Source of the DNA: Haliea salexigens DSM 19537
Lineage (GTDB): Bacteria > Pseudomonadota > Gammaproteobacteria > Pseudomonadales > Halieaceae
DNA length: 64,000 bases
NCBI RefSeq assembly: GCF_000423125.1
Contig: NZ_AUHJ01000006.1
Span: 1 to 64,000, forward strand
Direction: 5' to 3'
The notes beneath the pieces were generated by a model. That model saw nothing but the letters and a program-made list of their open reading frames with translations. It was not told where the DNA came from and searched no databases. Position numbers and translations under genes: made by a program. Below, piece by piece: positions 36,922 through 46,676 of this stretch; the stretch's first letter is position 1, and every line of letters starts with the position of its first letter.

Positions 36922-37602
36922 TCAGACCAGTGCAAATTGCCTGATCAGGTTATGGTAAACATGGTGCAGGGCATCCAACCGCTCCCGTGGCACCCCCTCG
37001 ACATCAATCAGGCCCTGAATCGACTGATCGAGGGAAAACAGGGTCTGGCGCAGCTGCGTATCTGCCACCAGGCTTTGTATCCAGCATATGGCGGCCAACC
37101 TTTCACCGCGGGTGACGGGGGTCACCCGGTGCAGGCTGCTCGAGGGGTAGACCACGGCATCACCGGCGCGGGGGCGCACACGCTGCTCACCGAAGTCGGT
37201 TGCGATGACGAGTTCGCCACCGTCAAATTCCTCGGCGTCAGACAGGGCGAGCGTCATGGAAACGTCGCTGCGCATGACGTCACTGGTGTCAGGAATACGC
37301 ATGATGGCACCGTCAACGTGCAGACCGTAGGTCTCACCGATGCCGTAGCGGTTGAAACAGGGGGGAAAGATACGCTGGGGCAGGGCTGCGGAAACCAGTG
37401 TCGGCGTCTCGCCGTAGCGTGCCAGCAGCGTGTTGGCGAGCGTGCGCACCGTGGCGTTCGCCGCATCGGCCTGTTGGTTGCGTTTGACGTCTGCCGACAT
37501 GCCCAGCGCCGTGCTGCGGCCATCCAGCCAGGGCACGGTTTGCAACCGTGCCCTGAAATGAAGGACTTCTTCCCTGGAGAGTAGTCCGGGGATGATGAGC
37601 AT
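36922..37602 (-). CDS. piuC: Fe(II)/2OG-dependent dioxygenase, PiuC/YbiX family
   Basis: A 226-residue PKHD-type hydroxylase. Metal ligands are H95-x-D97 (GLHVDGA) and H158 (SSSLHRVTPV). The family is almost always found beside a Fiu/PiuA-type receptor, as here: the gene starts 12 bases after the receptor stop, with AGGAG before ATG 37602. Its exact biochemical substrate is unsettled. Expected to be iron-repressed with the receptor. Confidence 0.92.
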   Translation of the reverse strand: MLIIPGLLSREEVLHFRARLQTVPWLDGRSTALGMSADVKRNQQADAANATVRTLANTLLARYGETPTLVSAALPQRIFPPCFNRYGIGETYGLHVDGAIMRIPDTSDVMRSDVSMTLALSDAEEFDGGELVIATDFGEQRVRPRAGDAVVYPSSSLHRVTPVTRGERLAAICWIQSLVADTQLRQTLFSLDQSIQGLIDVEGVPRERLDALHHVYHNLIRQFALV

Positions 37603-37614
37603 ACCGCTCTCCTG

Positions 37615-39957
37615 TCAGAATTCGTACACCACTGAAGCGCGCACTGTGCGCGCGTCACCAATATACATGAAAGAGCCTGAGCGGTATGCGGCGGTCCAGT
37701 AGGCTTCGTCGGTCACATTGCCCACATTCAGCCTGAGGTTCAGGTCGTCGGTGACGAACCAGTTGGCAAAGAGGTCAACCACGCCATAGGAGGGCACCAC
37801 GATGCTGTACTGACCGTTTTCTGCGTCGTAGCCCGCCGCCGAATCGGGTTGGCCACCGTACATTTCGCTTTTGTAGGTGTAGCTGGCACCGAAAGCCACG
37901 GAGTCGTTGGGTTGATACCGCAGCTGCAGGAACAGGCTGTCGTCGGCAAAGTTGGACAGCGCCAGGCCAACGTTGGCCGGATCGAAGGAGCCGGTGACTT
38001 CCGAGTCCATCAGCGCGGCACTGAGTTGCACGCTGAGTGCTTCGGTAATGGAGCCAGACAGCGAGAATTCGACGCCACGAACCTCGTTTTCGCCGGTATT
38101 CAGCGTGCCGAGGTTGGAGTAGGCATCGCCCACACTCTCGTGTACGTCACTCTTGGTGATCTGGAACAGGGCCGCCGTGGCCAGCAGTTTCTCGTCAAAG
38201 AACTGCCACTTGGTGCCCACCTCTATATTCTCCACGTGCTCCGGATCGGATTGCGCGACCTGCTCAGGAGAACCGCAAAGCCCGCCGTAACCGCAGTTCG
38301 CGCCGAGGTCGGACTCGCCACCGTTGATGTTGCTCGCGGTGCTGTAGGTGGCATACACATTGCCGTATTCGGTGATGTTGTATACCAGACCGACGTGGCC
38401 GTTGGTCAGGGTATCAGAGTAGTCGTAGGTGGACGCTTCACCGCGGCTTGTCACCGCATTGCTGTAGTCGAACCAGTCTTGCCGCAGGCCCAGGAACAGC
38501 TCCCAGTGCTCGTTGAATGTGAGCGTGTTCATGGCGTAGGCGGAAATCGTCTGGATGTCCATGGCAGCGTCACTCTCGCCGCGTTTATAGCTTCTCTGCA
38601 GCAGGGTGTTGGCGTTGCTGTATAGCGCGCCATTGCCGTCGAGCACACAGTATCCGTCGCTCACGCCACCCCGGCCGGATACCCGGCAATTGGGGTTGCC
38701 CAGGGTTTCAACATCGTAGACGCCGTTGTCGACTTGCTCATCAATATAATCGACACCAAATACCCAGCGCTGGCGAATGCCGCCGTTGTCGATGCTGTGG
38801 ATCAGGTTGAACTGGGCGGCGCTGTACTCGACATCCTGCCAGCCCTGGTGGGTGCTGAGAGAAATGGTGTCGGCGCCCGGTGCCTCCGGGTCGCTGGGGT
38901 CACGGGTGGTGCCGCGGGCCCCGGTCGCGAGGTAGCCGTTTTCGGTGTCGCCGGTGCGCACGGCGGCGTACATACTGGTGTCTTCATTGAAGGTGTATTC
39001 GCCGCGCAGCGTTAACGACAGTGCCTCACTGTCGAGAAAATCCTCCGCCTGCGCATACACCGGAATATCTTCCACGGGTTCGCGGGCGTCGCGGTCAAAA
39101 TAGCTGCCCAGGTCCGGTACATCTTCTGCATCGAGATAGTACACATCTGCCGCCAGACTCCAGCGCTCGCTGGGTGCATGATTGATGGCCAGCAACGCGC
39201 CCTGGCGATCCCGCTCGGCGCCATCGCGATCAGGCACTGTTTCCGAGCCGGTGAGGAGGTTGAGGCGAAGCGCTGTGTCCGCGGTGAGGTTCAGGTTACT
39301 GTCGAAGGTTAGGCGGTAGTGATCATCGGTACCCACACCCGCATCGAGAATGTTGAATGATTCGCCGAGCAACGCACCCTTGGTGATGCTGTTCACGGCA
39401 CCACCGGAGGTGCCGCGTCCGGCGAACGTCGCGCTGGGGCCCTTGGCAATTTCCACTTGTTCAGTGGCAAAGCTTTCACGCGTGGTCATGCCCGGGTCGC
39501 GCAGCCCGTCAACAAACACATCGCTGCGTGCCTCGTGGCCGCGAATGATGTAGCGGTCACCGAAGGCATTGCCGTTCTCCCCGGTGCCCAGGGTCACACC
39601 CGCCTGGCTGCTGAGGATTTCCTTCAGGTCCGTTTTGCCCGAATCGAGGATTTGCGACTGGGTGAGGATGTTGAGTGTGGCCGGTGTGCCGGCGAGGTCC
39701 GCCGCGCGGCGCTGGTCACCGGAGCGCTCTGCGAGGTAGCGGGTGCCGGATACACCAAAAACCTCGACCACTTCGATTTCCTTGCTGGCTTCTGCAACGC
39801 TGCTCGCCAGGGGGCAGGGTTGCGACTTGCCGCTGGCGTCGGTGCAGGTTTCACCAGGCTGCGTTTGCGCCTGTGCGGACAGCGACAGGGCCATCATCAG
39901 GGCGCTTGAGCCGAGTAATCGCGAACGGCTTGGTTGTTCTGTTTTTGAGGCTGACAC
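37615..39957 (-). CDS. TonB-dependent catecholate siderophore receptor (PiuA/Fiu-like)
   Basis: A 780-residue receptor with signal peptide (ALMMALSLSAQAQ), plug domain (about 75-190; RYIIRGHEARSDVFVDGLRDPG, EIAKGPSATFAGRGTSGGAVN) and barrel ending VVYEF. The plug motif VDGLRDPG and linkage to piuC mark the PiuA/Fiu group, which imports monocatechol iron chelates. GTG 39957 is preferred because GGGAG lies 8 bases upstream; the alternative TTG at 39984 would place that site inside the gene. A candidate Fur box lies about 75 bases upstream. Confidence 0.92.
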   Translation of the reverse strand: MSASKTEQPSRSRLLGSSALMMALSLSAQAQTQPGETCTDASGKSQPCPLASSVAEASKEIEVVEVFGVSGTRYLAERSGDQRRAADLAGTPATLNILTQSQILDSGKTDLKEILSSQAGVTLGTGENGNAFGDRYIIRGHEARSDVFVDGLRDPGMTTRESFATEQVEIAKGPSATFAGRGTSGGAVNSITKGALLGESFNILDAGVGTDDHYRLTFDSNLNLTADTALRLNLLTGSETVPDRDGAERDRQGALLAINHAPSERWSLAADVYYLDAEDVPDLGSYFDRDAREPVEDIPVYAQAEDFLDSEALSLTLRGEYTFNEDTSMYAAVRTGDTENGYLATGARGTTRDPSDPEAPGADTISLSTHQGWQDVEYSAAQFNLIHSIDNGGIRQRWVFGVDYIDEQVDNGVYDVETLGNPNCRVSGRGGVSDGYCVLDGNGALYSNANTLLQRSYKRGESDAAMDIQTISAYAMNTLTFNEHWELFLGLRQDWFDYSNAVTSRGEASTYDYSDTLTNGHVGLVYNITEYGNVYATYSTASNINGGESDLGANCGYGGLCGSPEQVAQSDPEHVENIEVGTKWQFFDEKLLATAALFQITKSDVHESVGDAYSNLGTLNTGENEVRGVEFSLSGSITEALSVQLSAALMDSEVTGSFDPANVGLALSNFADDSLFLQLRYQPNDSVAFGASYTYKSEMYGGQPDSAAGYDAENGQYSIVVPSYGVVDLFANWFVTDDLNLRLNVGNVTDEAYWTAAYRSGSFMYIGDARTVRASVVYEF

Positions 39958-40032
39958 GAAAAGTACTCCCTTTGAGTTAGACAAAATCGAGTCAGCATAG
40001 TAGTGCGAGACGAATGCCCTGTAAATACAAGT

Positions 40033-40051
40033 GAGAACTATTCGTATTATT
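40033..40051 (-). promoter_or_regulatory. candidate Fur box upstream of the PiuA-like receptor
   Basis: On the minus strand the 19 bases read AATAATACGAATAGTTCTC, agreeing with the Fur consensus at about 12 positions, in an AT-rich patch within GC-rich surroundings. Position about 75 bases before the receptor start fits operator placement. Weaker than the bfd site. Confidence 0.45.
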
Positions 40052-40152
40052 ATTTGTACCTAAAGCCGCTTTCGGCGCCGCGGCGAGCCGGCAACGCCCT
40101 GCAATGTCAGCATGCAGCGGGGCCTCTCTGCCAGTGGCCCGGTTCCGTGGCT

Positions 40153-41931
40153 TCAGCCCTCCACGGACCAGACCAGCGCCAGCAGCTTGCCCTCGGACAT
40201 CTCCTCGACGGGGGCATCGTCATTGATGACGCGCAGTTTGCCGTCTGCGGTGAGGGTGAACATGGGCAGGATGCTGCTGCCGTTCTTCTCCTTGTAGGCG
40301 GCGAGGTCGAATTCCTCGTTGAGGTTGATGGCGCGGATTTCGGCGCCGCGGGCCAGCAGGCTGGCCAGCTTCTGGTAGGTGATGTCGTTGCCGAACAGGC
40401 GCGGTGCGCGGAACTCGTCAGCCGGGCGCTCGCGGTCGCTCACGTCGCGCTCTTCCGCGTTGCGCAGGCTGAAAACCCGCTTGGGACCGAATTCGCCACG
40501 GTATTTCACGCAGGCGAGGGTATTCCAGCGTGCGCGCCGTGACATGGCGAACAGGCGGCCGATACCCACCAGTTCCAGATACTGGTCGGCGTGCGAGGAA
40601 ATCGGGTCGCCATAGTAGGTTTCCAGCCCGGCCATGCGGGCGCTGCGAATTTCCTCATAGGACGTATCGGCGAGCTTGACACGGAATCCCTGCTTCACCA
40701 GAGCTTGCGCTATTGCCCGAGCCACGCCGTTCGCACCCACTATCAGGACGCCATTGGGCTCCGCCTCGGCAAGACCGAGGGCGCGGGTTGCGGCTCCGGC
40801 CGTGAGGCTTTGTAGCACCACGGTGGCGATGATCACGAGGAATGTGTACGCCACCAGATCCGATGCGCCGGGATAGCCCACATCTTCCAGCCGCAGCGCG
40901 AACAGTGAGGAGACCGCGGCGGCTACGATGCCGCGCGGTGCCACCCAGCTCAACAGCGCCTTCTGGCGCCAGCTGTAGTTGCCCCCTAGCGCTGATGCCC
41001 ACACCACCACAGGCCGCGCCAGCAGCACGACAAGCAGGACCATTACGCCGCTCCAGCCGGTGGCGACGATGTCCATGGGGTCAACGCGTGCGCCCAGCAC
41101 GATGAACAGCACCGAGATGATCAGAACGGAGAGGCTCTCTTTGAAGCTGAGAATTTCGCTGACCCCGACCTCCTTCATGTTGCCCAGCCAGATACCCATG
41201 ACGGTGACGGTCAAAAGGCCGGACTCATGGGCGATATAATCACTGCCGGCAAACATCATGACCACCCAGGCAAGGGTGACGACGTTGATCAGGTATTCAG
41301 GCACCCAGTGCTTGCGCAACACGAAGCCGAGGCTGACAGCGCCGACGAGTCCCGCTATCAAGCCCACGCCAATGCTCTTCGCAAACACCACCCAGGACTC
41401 GGCACCCGAGAGAATATACTGAAACACCAGCACGGCCAGCAGGGCACCCACCGGGTCAATCAGAATACCCTCCCAACGCAGTACCTGGCTGACTTCCGGC
41501 TTGGCGCGCATGGTCCGCAGCAGGGGATTGATGACAGTGGGGCCCGTCACAACCACGAGTGCTGCAAACAGCAGGGCAATTGGCAGGGAAAAGCCAGCCA
41601 GCAGCCAGCAGCCTGCGGCCATCAGCAACCAGTTGAGCAGCGCGCCCCAGCTGACCAGGTTGGTGACTACGCGCCCGTGACCTTTCAGGTCGCGAAACTT
41701 CAACGTCATGCCGCCTTCAAACAACACCAGGGCCACGCCAAGAGACACCATGGGGAACAGCAGGTCGCCGAACTGTTCGTCGGGGCGTAGCAACCCGGTG
41801 ACGGGCCCTGCGACAATGCCCAGGACCAGCAGCGCGAGGATGGAGGGCTGCTTGAGCCGCCATGACAGCCATTGGGCGCCCACGCCCAGTACCAGTATGG
41901 CGGCGATGATATACAGCAGATTCTGATCCAC
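40153..41931 (-). CDS. monovalent cation:proton antiporter with TrkA-N domain (CPA1-type)
   Basis: A 592-residue protein. About twelve membrane helices form a Na+(K+)/H+ exchanger core (residues about 5-385; VVVTGPTVINPLL and GILIDPVGALLAVLVF hold the conserved acidic site). A cytoplasmic TrkA-N-like Rossmann domain follows (about 400-510; GVLIVGANGVARAIAQAL), then a C-terminal regulatory part. This layout suits pH or osmotic control. GTG 41931 is preferred over the upstream ATG at 41976 because AGGAG lies 8 bases before it and the family begins near DQNLLYIIAAILV. Confidence 0.9.
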   Translation of the reverse strand: MDQNLLYIIAAILVLGVGAQWLSWRLKQPSILALLVLGIVAGPVTGLLRPDEQFGDLLFPMVSLGVALVLFEGGMTLKFRDLKGHGRVVTNLVSWGALLNWLLMAAGCWLLAGFSLPIALLFAALVVVTGPTVINPLLRTMRAKPEVSQVLRWEGILIDPVGALLAVLVFQYILSGAESWVVFAKSIGVGLIAGLVGAVSLGFVLRKHWVPEYLINVVTLAWVVMMFAGSDYIAHESGLLTVTVMGIWLGNMKEVGVSEILSFKESLSVLIISVLFIVLGARVDPMDIVATGWSGVMVLLVVLLARPVVVWASALGGNYSWRQKALLSWVAPRGIVAAAVSSLFALRLEDVGYPGASDLVAYTFLVIIATVVLQSLTAGAATRALGLAEAEPNGVLIVGANGVARAIAQALVKQGFRVKLADTSYEEIRSARMAGLETYYGDPISSHADQYLELVGIGRLFAMSRRARWNTLACVKYRGEFGPKRVFSLRNAEERDVSDRERPADEFRAPRLFGNDITYQKLASLLARGAEIRAINLNEEFDLAAYKEKNGSSILPMFTLTADGKLRVINDDAPVEEMSEGKLLALVWSVEG

Positions 41932-42057
41932 TCGCGAGACTCCTGTCAGTGTGGTGTGCAATGCAGGGGCCAGCATACCGCAAATCGCGGTGCGCGCCGC
42001 GACAGTTCTCAGGGGCCGTTAGCGGCCACAGTGTGAGGCGGCGGGAAGGAAATGGTG

Positions 42058-42087
42058 GGAGCCGCGCCCGGTGGGTGCAGCGGCTCC
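42058..42087 (-). terminator. hairpin after the DUF6351-like gene
   Basis: An 8-base stem (42058-42065 with 42080-42087) begins 13 bases past the stop of the minus-strand hydrolase gene. The T content beyond it is low, so it may be a weak or Rho-assisted terminator. Confidence 0.35.
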
Positions 42088-42099
42088 AGTGGTGGGGGG

Positions 42100-44415
42100 T
42101 TAGTCGAGCATGAGAACGCTGTAGTCGCAGACGCCGCCCGGGAAGATGGCCTGCAACTGTGCGTACTCGTCGGCTGACGGCATCCAGTCGCCGTACACGC
42201 CGGCGTCGATCGCGTCATCCAGCGGCTGCAGGGAGCAGCGGAAGACATCGCCCGTGATCGGCGCGCCCGCCACAATGCGGGAGGTGCTGTAGGTGGGGAA
42301 GCGTTCGGTGCAGCTGCCCGCGGGTTTATCGTCGAGTATGCCATCCCACACGGTATCGCCACTGGCAATCAGTTCGCCAGCGCTGTCAAAGCAGCTGTCC
42401 ACGGCGCTCGCGGGGCGGTTGGCCGCTACGGAACGGTCCGGATTGGCCTGGATGTTGGCCATCCATTCATCCAGTACGGCAAACGCCTGCATGGTGTTGT
42501 CGTAGTCGCTGCCGTCCGGATTGCGGTCGATAAACCAGATAACCTGGTTGGAGGCGTCACCGTCGTGATTGAGCAGGCGCTGGCGCGTGACGAAGGACTG
42601 AATCGTGTTGTGCATATCCAGCTCGTCTTCCAGGTAATGACGCAGGTCGATGAACGGTATTTCGGCCTCGCCCCGTTGCACCATGCCGGAATCGAAAGCG
42701 GCCTGGATGGCGCCCGGGTCGGCACGTTTGCGCGCGGCGGGTTCATCCTCCGTCGCCGTGGTGGCGTTGCGCCAACTCCACGGGTCGATCTGGTTCGGGT
42801 AGAGCGGCTCGCTGTCGTCCAGCGCGAAACACAAATCGATAATGAAGGGGCACCCCTCCTGTACCATCTCCGGTTCATTCTTCCAGCTGCCGACGTTCCA
42901 GTTGAGGTCGATGAACTCGGCGGGGCTGATGTTGCCATCGAGCAGCGCCTGCAAGCCGTATTGCACACCCACGTTGTCCCAGGTGGTGGCGGCGAAGCCG
43001 TCTTCGGCGCGTCCGTAAATGTTGATCACATCGGCGAAGTGCGTCCACTCGACCTCGGTCTGTTGCTCGGGTGTGATCCCGGGTGCCTCGCCAAAGTGCG
43101 GGTTAAGCGCCAGGGGTGAAAGGCCGCGCCAGGAGGCGGTGCATTCGCTGGACCCCTGTGGCACCCAGGGTGTGAGCCCGAAACTCACCACATCATTGGG
43201 CACCTCGTTGTTGGCATTCAGGCCGATCAACCAGCTGCGGTTGTTCCAGTCGGCCCATTTGCCGCCAGGGTCATCGCGCAGCTGCAGGTCTATCCAGCGC
43301 TCTATGAGCTCACAGTCACCGATGTGAATGGTCTGTGTCACCATATCGGAATAGGAGTACTGCGGTACGCCGGCATCAATCAGGCCGGGGTGGTTCTGGG
43401 CGTAGACGTACTGCTGAATGCCGCCACCGGACCCGCCCACACCCACCGTGTAGTCAGGTACCCCGTAGGCAGAGATGAAGCGGTCCTTCACCATGAGGGC
43501 GGTTTCACCGCCCAGCTCCAGGTTGTAGTGGGTGCCCGTTTTCGTGCCGGTAGAATAGGCCACGGCATACCCGGCGGCGAGGCCGTCGGTATACAGTGCG
43601 CGGCTACGGCTGGGGCCGCCCTGGTAGTGGCCGATGGCCACGCCGCCCTGGAAGTAATAGATCAGGCGCTTGTTCCAGGCGCTCAAGTCGGCGTTGCCGG
43701 CTTCATCCGGTGCCGGCGACAGCATGGCAATGGAATAGAGGAAGCGGTTCAGGGTTCCCCGTTCCCAGCGCACGATGAAGTCGACCTCCTCGCCATCCAG
43801 TGTGGTGGTCGTCGCGACATCGGCAGGCCGGTCTCCGCTTTCCGGGTAGTCCATCCAGCCGCCTGTTTCGCTCAAGTACTTGTAGCTGACCACTGTCTCC
43901 ACGCTGCAGTTCTCATCAATGACCGGGCCCAGCTCAAGGTCTTCCAGGTGGCCATCGGTGGCGCAGAAAAACGGTTCCTGTTGGGGCCCCGAAAAAATCG
44001 GGCCGCTGGCGGGGTGATTGACCAGAGTGACACTGGCGGCGGTCACGTTCCCCTCGGCGCTGGTCACATCGAGGACGTTGTCACCCTCCATGAGGCCGCC
44101 AACGCGGCCTTCCAGGCCATGGCCTACAGTGCGGGCAGTAAACTGCGTGCTGACATCCTCGCCCTCCAGCATGACCACCACATCTGCCAGTGGCAGTGCC
44201 TCGGGCACTTCAATGCCGACCCGTGCCTCACCCCCGCTAACCATCTCGGGTGCACTGGAAAGCACTGACACGGCGAACGCGCCCAGCAGGTCGGGCTCCC
44301 CGCCCGTGTCAGTGCGGTCGGTGCCATCGCTACAAGCTGCGAGCAGGACGGTCAATACCAATACCCTGCCAAGAAGTGACCCGCCACGACGGGTCGCTGA
44401 ACCAAACGTCTGCAT
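42100..44415 (-). CDS. DUF6351-like secreted alpha/beta-hydrolase, lipoprotein
   Basis: A 771-residue protein with a lipoprotein signal (LTVLLAAC, then SDGTD). An N-terminal beta-rich segment (about 45-140) precedes a hydrolase-like region with a nucleophile elbow GVGGSGGGIQQ (Ser329 as candidate nucleophile) and the preceding YSTGTKTGTHYNLELGGETA. The general layout resembles the DUF6351 family, whose activity is not established. ATG 44415 has AAGGAG upstream; the frame above it is not signal-like. Many Cys and Trp residues suggest a disulfide-stabilised extracytoplasmic enzyme. Divergent from the acyltransferase gene. Confidence 0.7.
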   Translation of the reverse strand: MQTFGSATRRGGSLLGRVLVLTVLLAACSDGTDRTDTGGEPDLLGAFAVSVLSSAPEMVSGGEARVGIEVPEALPLADVVVMLEGEDVSTQFTARTVGHGLEGRVGGLMEGDNVLDVTSAEGNVTAASVTLVNHPASGPIFSGPQQEPFFCATDGHLEDLELGPVIDENCSVETVVSYKYLSETGGWMDYPESGDRPADVATTTTLDGEEVDFIVRWERGTLNRFLYSIAMLSPAPDEAGNADLSAWNKRLIYYFQGGVAIGHYQGGPSRSRALYTDGLAAGYAVAYSTGTKTGTHYNLELGGETALMVKDRFISAYGVPDYTVGVGGSGGGIQQYVYAQNHPGLIDAGVPQYSYSDMVTQTIHIGDCELIERWIDLQLRDDPGGKWADWNNRSWLIGLNANNEVPNDVVSFGLTPWVPQGSSECTASWRGLSPLALNPHFGEAPGITPEQQTEVEWTHFADVINIYGRAEDGFAATTWDNVGVQYGLQALLDGNISPAEFIDLNWNVGSWKNEPEMVQEGCPFIIDLCFALDDSEPLYPNQIDPWSWRNATTATEDEPAARKRADPGAIQAAFDSGMVQRGEAEIPFIDLRHYLEDELDMHNTIQSFVTRQRLLNHDGDASNQVIWFIDRNPDGSDYDNTMQAFAVLDEWMANIQANPDRSVAANRPASAVDSCFDSAGELIASGDTVWDGILDDKPAGSCTERFPTYSTSRIVAGAPITGDVFRCSLQPLDDAIDAGVYGDWMPSADEYAQLQAIFPGGVCDYSVLMLD

Positions 44416-44620
44416 CCTTTTCTCCTTATTGTTTCGGGTGTGCAGTACTCCAATACTAGATGCCCTGACGCGGGGCGCCACTCAGGTAGTGCAATTATCT
44501 GGCCAGTGCCTTTGGAAATGGCGCGAGTCTGCTAGAATCGTAGGCACGAAATTTTTCTGCTGCCATGTGGCGCGAATCGGTCGGGCCGCAACCCGCATAC
44601 ACTCCGGGAGTGCCAGTGAC

Positions 44621-45193
44621 ATGAAGCAGAAAATCGCCCGCTGGCTGCTGCGCAGGGCTGGTTGGAGCCTTGAGGGTGTTCGGCCAGCGCACGCGCGCTA
44701 TGTGCTCATTGCGGCGCCACACACCTCGAACTGGGATTTTCCGCTGATGCTGTTGTACGCCGCAGCGTTTGATATTCAGGTGCGGTGGATGGGCAAGCAC
44801 AGCCTGTTCGTGTGGCCAGCGGGCTGGTTCATGCGCAAGTTGGGGGGGCTGCCCATTGTTCGGCATCGCAGTGGTAATCTGGTGGCATCACTCGTCGACG
44901 TGTTCAAGCAGAGCGAGCGCCTTGTGCTGGTGGTGCCCACTGAAGGCACACGCGATCGAGCCGAGTACTGGAAATCCGGTTTCTATCACATCGCGCGTCA
45001 GGCCAGTGTGCCCATAGTCCCCTCGTTTCTGGACTTTTCCCGCAAGCGCGGTGGCTTCGGGCCTGCTTTGGTGACCACGGGAAGTGTGGTGGCAGATATG
45101 CAGTATTTTCGTGAGTTTTATGCGGGTATGGCCGGCAAGTTTCCTGCCAATGTGGGGCCGATACGCCTGCGGGAAGAAGCGGATCAACAGTAG
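44621..45193 (+). CDS. PlsC-like 1-acylglycerol-3-phosphate acyltransferase family protein
   Basis: A 190-residue acyltransferase. The catalytic HX4D is H34-TSNW-D39 and the substrate motif EGTR is in VVPTEGTRDR. Members attach acyl groups to lysophosphatidate or related acceptors at the inner membrane. Only the segment from ATG 44621 (GGGAG upstream) is family-like; residues read from farther upstream are not. It is shorter than PlsC itself, so another lipid acceptor is possible. An SDR gene follows after 20 bases. Confidence 0.88.
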   Translation: MKQKIARWLLRRAGWSLEGVRPAHARYVLIAAPHTSNWDFPLMLLYAAAFDIQVRWMGKHSLFVWPAGWFMRKLGGLPIVRHRSGNLVASLVDVFKQSERLVLVVPTEGTRDRAEYWKSGFYHIARQASVPIVPSFLDFSRKRGGFGPALVTTGSVVADMQYFREFYAGMAGKFPANVGPIRLREEADQQ

Positions 45194-45213
45194 ACCAATA
45201 AGAGGAGTGAAAG

Positions 45214-45969
45214 ATGCAACGTTTTGATGGCAAAGTCGCATTCGTGACGGGTGCAGCGTCAGGCATTGGCCTGGCAACCATGACCCGACTGGGTCGCGAG
45301 GGTGCAAAAATCTTCGCCGCCGATATCAATGCCGGGCAACTGGCGGAGGAGGTGGCGAAGCTCAGCGAAGAGGGCGTGGATATCCACAGCCGCGCGCTGG
45401 ACGTTACCGATGAAGCTGACTGCCGCGCCGCAGTTGAGCAGTGCGTGGCAGAGTTCGGCAAGCTGGATGTGCTGTGCAATATTGCCGGTATGGTACTCAC
45501 CAAGAACTTTGCGGACGTCAGTGTGGCCGAATGGGATCGAGTCATGACGGTGAACACACGCTCGGTGTTTGTGCTGTGCCAGGCCGCCATGCCGTACTTG
45601 CTGGAGGCCGGCGGGAATATCGTCAATATTTCATCAGCGGCTGGCCTGCAGGGTCTGCCTTATAACAGCGCTTACTGTGCCAGCAAGGGCGCGGTGCTTT
45701 TGCTGTCAAAGTCACTGGCGGTAGAGTTTGCGGGCCGGGGTGTGAGAGTCAATGCGGTTTGCCCCGGCGCGGTGGATACACCGTTGATCAAGGGCCTGCA
45801 AATACCCGAAGGTGCTGACATTGCCCTGTACGGTCGTATGTCGCCTTTGACAAGTTACTTTGCCCAGGCGGAGGAAATTGCGGGCTCGGTTGCTTACCTC
45901 GCATCGGACGAGGCGAGGTTTGTGACCGGCTCGGCGCTGGTTATTGATGGTGGGCAGACTGCGATTTGA
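45214..45969 (+). CDS. SDR-family oxidoreductase (classical)
   Basis: A 251-residue NAD(P)-dependent dehydrogenase with TGAASGIG (cofactor), NIAG, catalytic Ser in NISSAAG, YCASKGA (Tyr-Lys) and a C-terminal VTGSALVIDGGQT. ATG 45214 has AGAGGAG upstream. FabG-like classical SDRs include 3-oxoacyl-ACP reductases and hydroxysteroid dehydrogenases; the specific substrate is not evident. Probably co-transcribed with the acyltransferase. Confidence 0.9.
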   Translation: MQRFDGKVAFVTGAASGIGLATMTRLGREGAKIFAADINAGQLAEEVAKLSEEGVDIHSRALDVTDEADCRAAVEQCVAEFGKLDVLCNIAGMVLTKNFADVSVAEWDRVMTVNTRSVFVLCQAAMPYLLEAGGNIVNISSAAGLQGLPYNSAYCASKGAVLLLSKSLAVEFAGRGVRVNAVCPGAVDTPLIKGLQIPEGADIALYGRMSPLTSYFAQAEEIAGSVAYLASDEARFVTGSALVIDGGQTAI

Positions 45970-46119
45970 GCGGCCTACATCTCGAAGTCGCGCATCGCCA
46001 GCCGAGACGCTGCAGTGCACACGCACAGGGCCTTAACGGCCCAGGCACGATTCAGGCTGGCTGATCTGCGAAGCGGCGTCTAGGCTTTCATTGTCAATAG
46101 AGCATCCCGGAGACAGAAA

Positions 46120-46611
46120 ATGCTTCGTACACTCAAGATTGTGACGGCCGTGTTTGTGGCCCTGCTCGGCGTGTTGCATGTGTTTGGCAACCTGGCGAAT
46201 TTGCAGGCCGCTATGGGATTTGTCGCCGTGGTCACCTCCGCTGCGGATCAGCCTTACTACGCGCCTTATGGTCCCCCGATTTCCTCAAACGCTCTCCACG
46301 TTGCTGTGCTGGCTATGATTCTTGCGGGTGAGGCGGCTGTTGCGGTGCTCGCATCGGCCGGGGTGTACAGGATGCTGAAAAGCCGCTTGGCCGCGCCTGA
46401 CGTTTTTGCCGGTGCAACACGTCCGGCGGTGGCCGCGTGTGTCGTGGGCATGCTGGTCTGGTTTGGACTGTTCATCGTCATTGGCGAGGGCTATTTCATG
46501 CTCTGGCAAAGTCAGGCAGGTGCCGGGCCGATAGCCGGCGCCATGCGCTACGGTACGGTTTGTGGGTTTTTTATGTTGTTCTTGTTACTGGCGCCCGACA
46601 CCGACCGGTAG
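46120..46611 (+). CDS. DUF2165 family small membrane protein
   Basis: A 163-residue integral membrane protein with four predicted helices (about 5-25, 60-80, 105-130 and 140-158). The opening MLRTLKIVTAVFVALLG, the FGNL segment and the conserved EGYFMLWQS match the DUF2165 family of unknown function. ATG 46120 follows GGAGAC. Not obviously linked to its neighbours. Confidence 0.8.
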   Translation: MLRTLKIVTAVFVALLGVLHVFGNLANLQAAMGFVAVVTSAADQPYYAPYGPPISSNALHVAVLAMILAGEAAVAVLASAGVYRMLKSRLAAPDVFAGATRPAVAACVVGMLVWFGLFIVIGEGYFMLWQSQAGAGPIAGAMRYGTVCGFFMLFLLLAPDTDR

Positions 46612-46676
46612 TCGATAGCTCGGGTCGACACGCCGGAGATGGGCCAATTACATGCCGCGCGTTGCGCCCCCTACCT

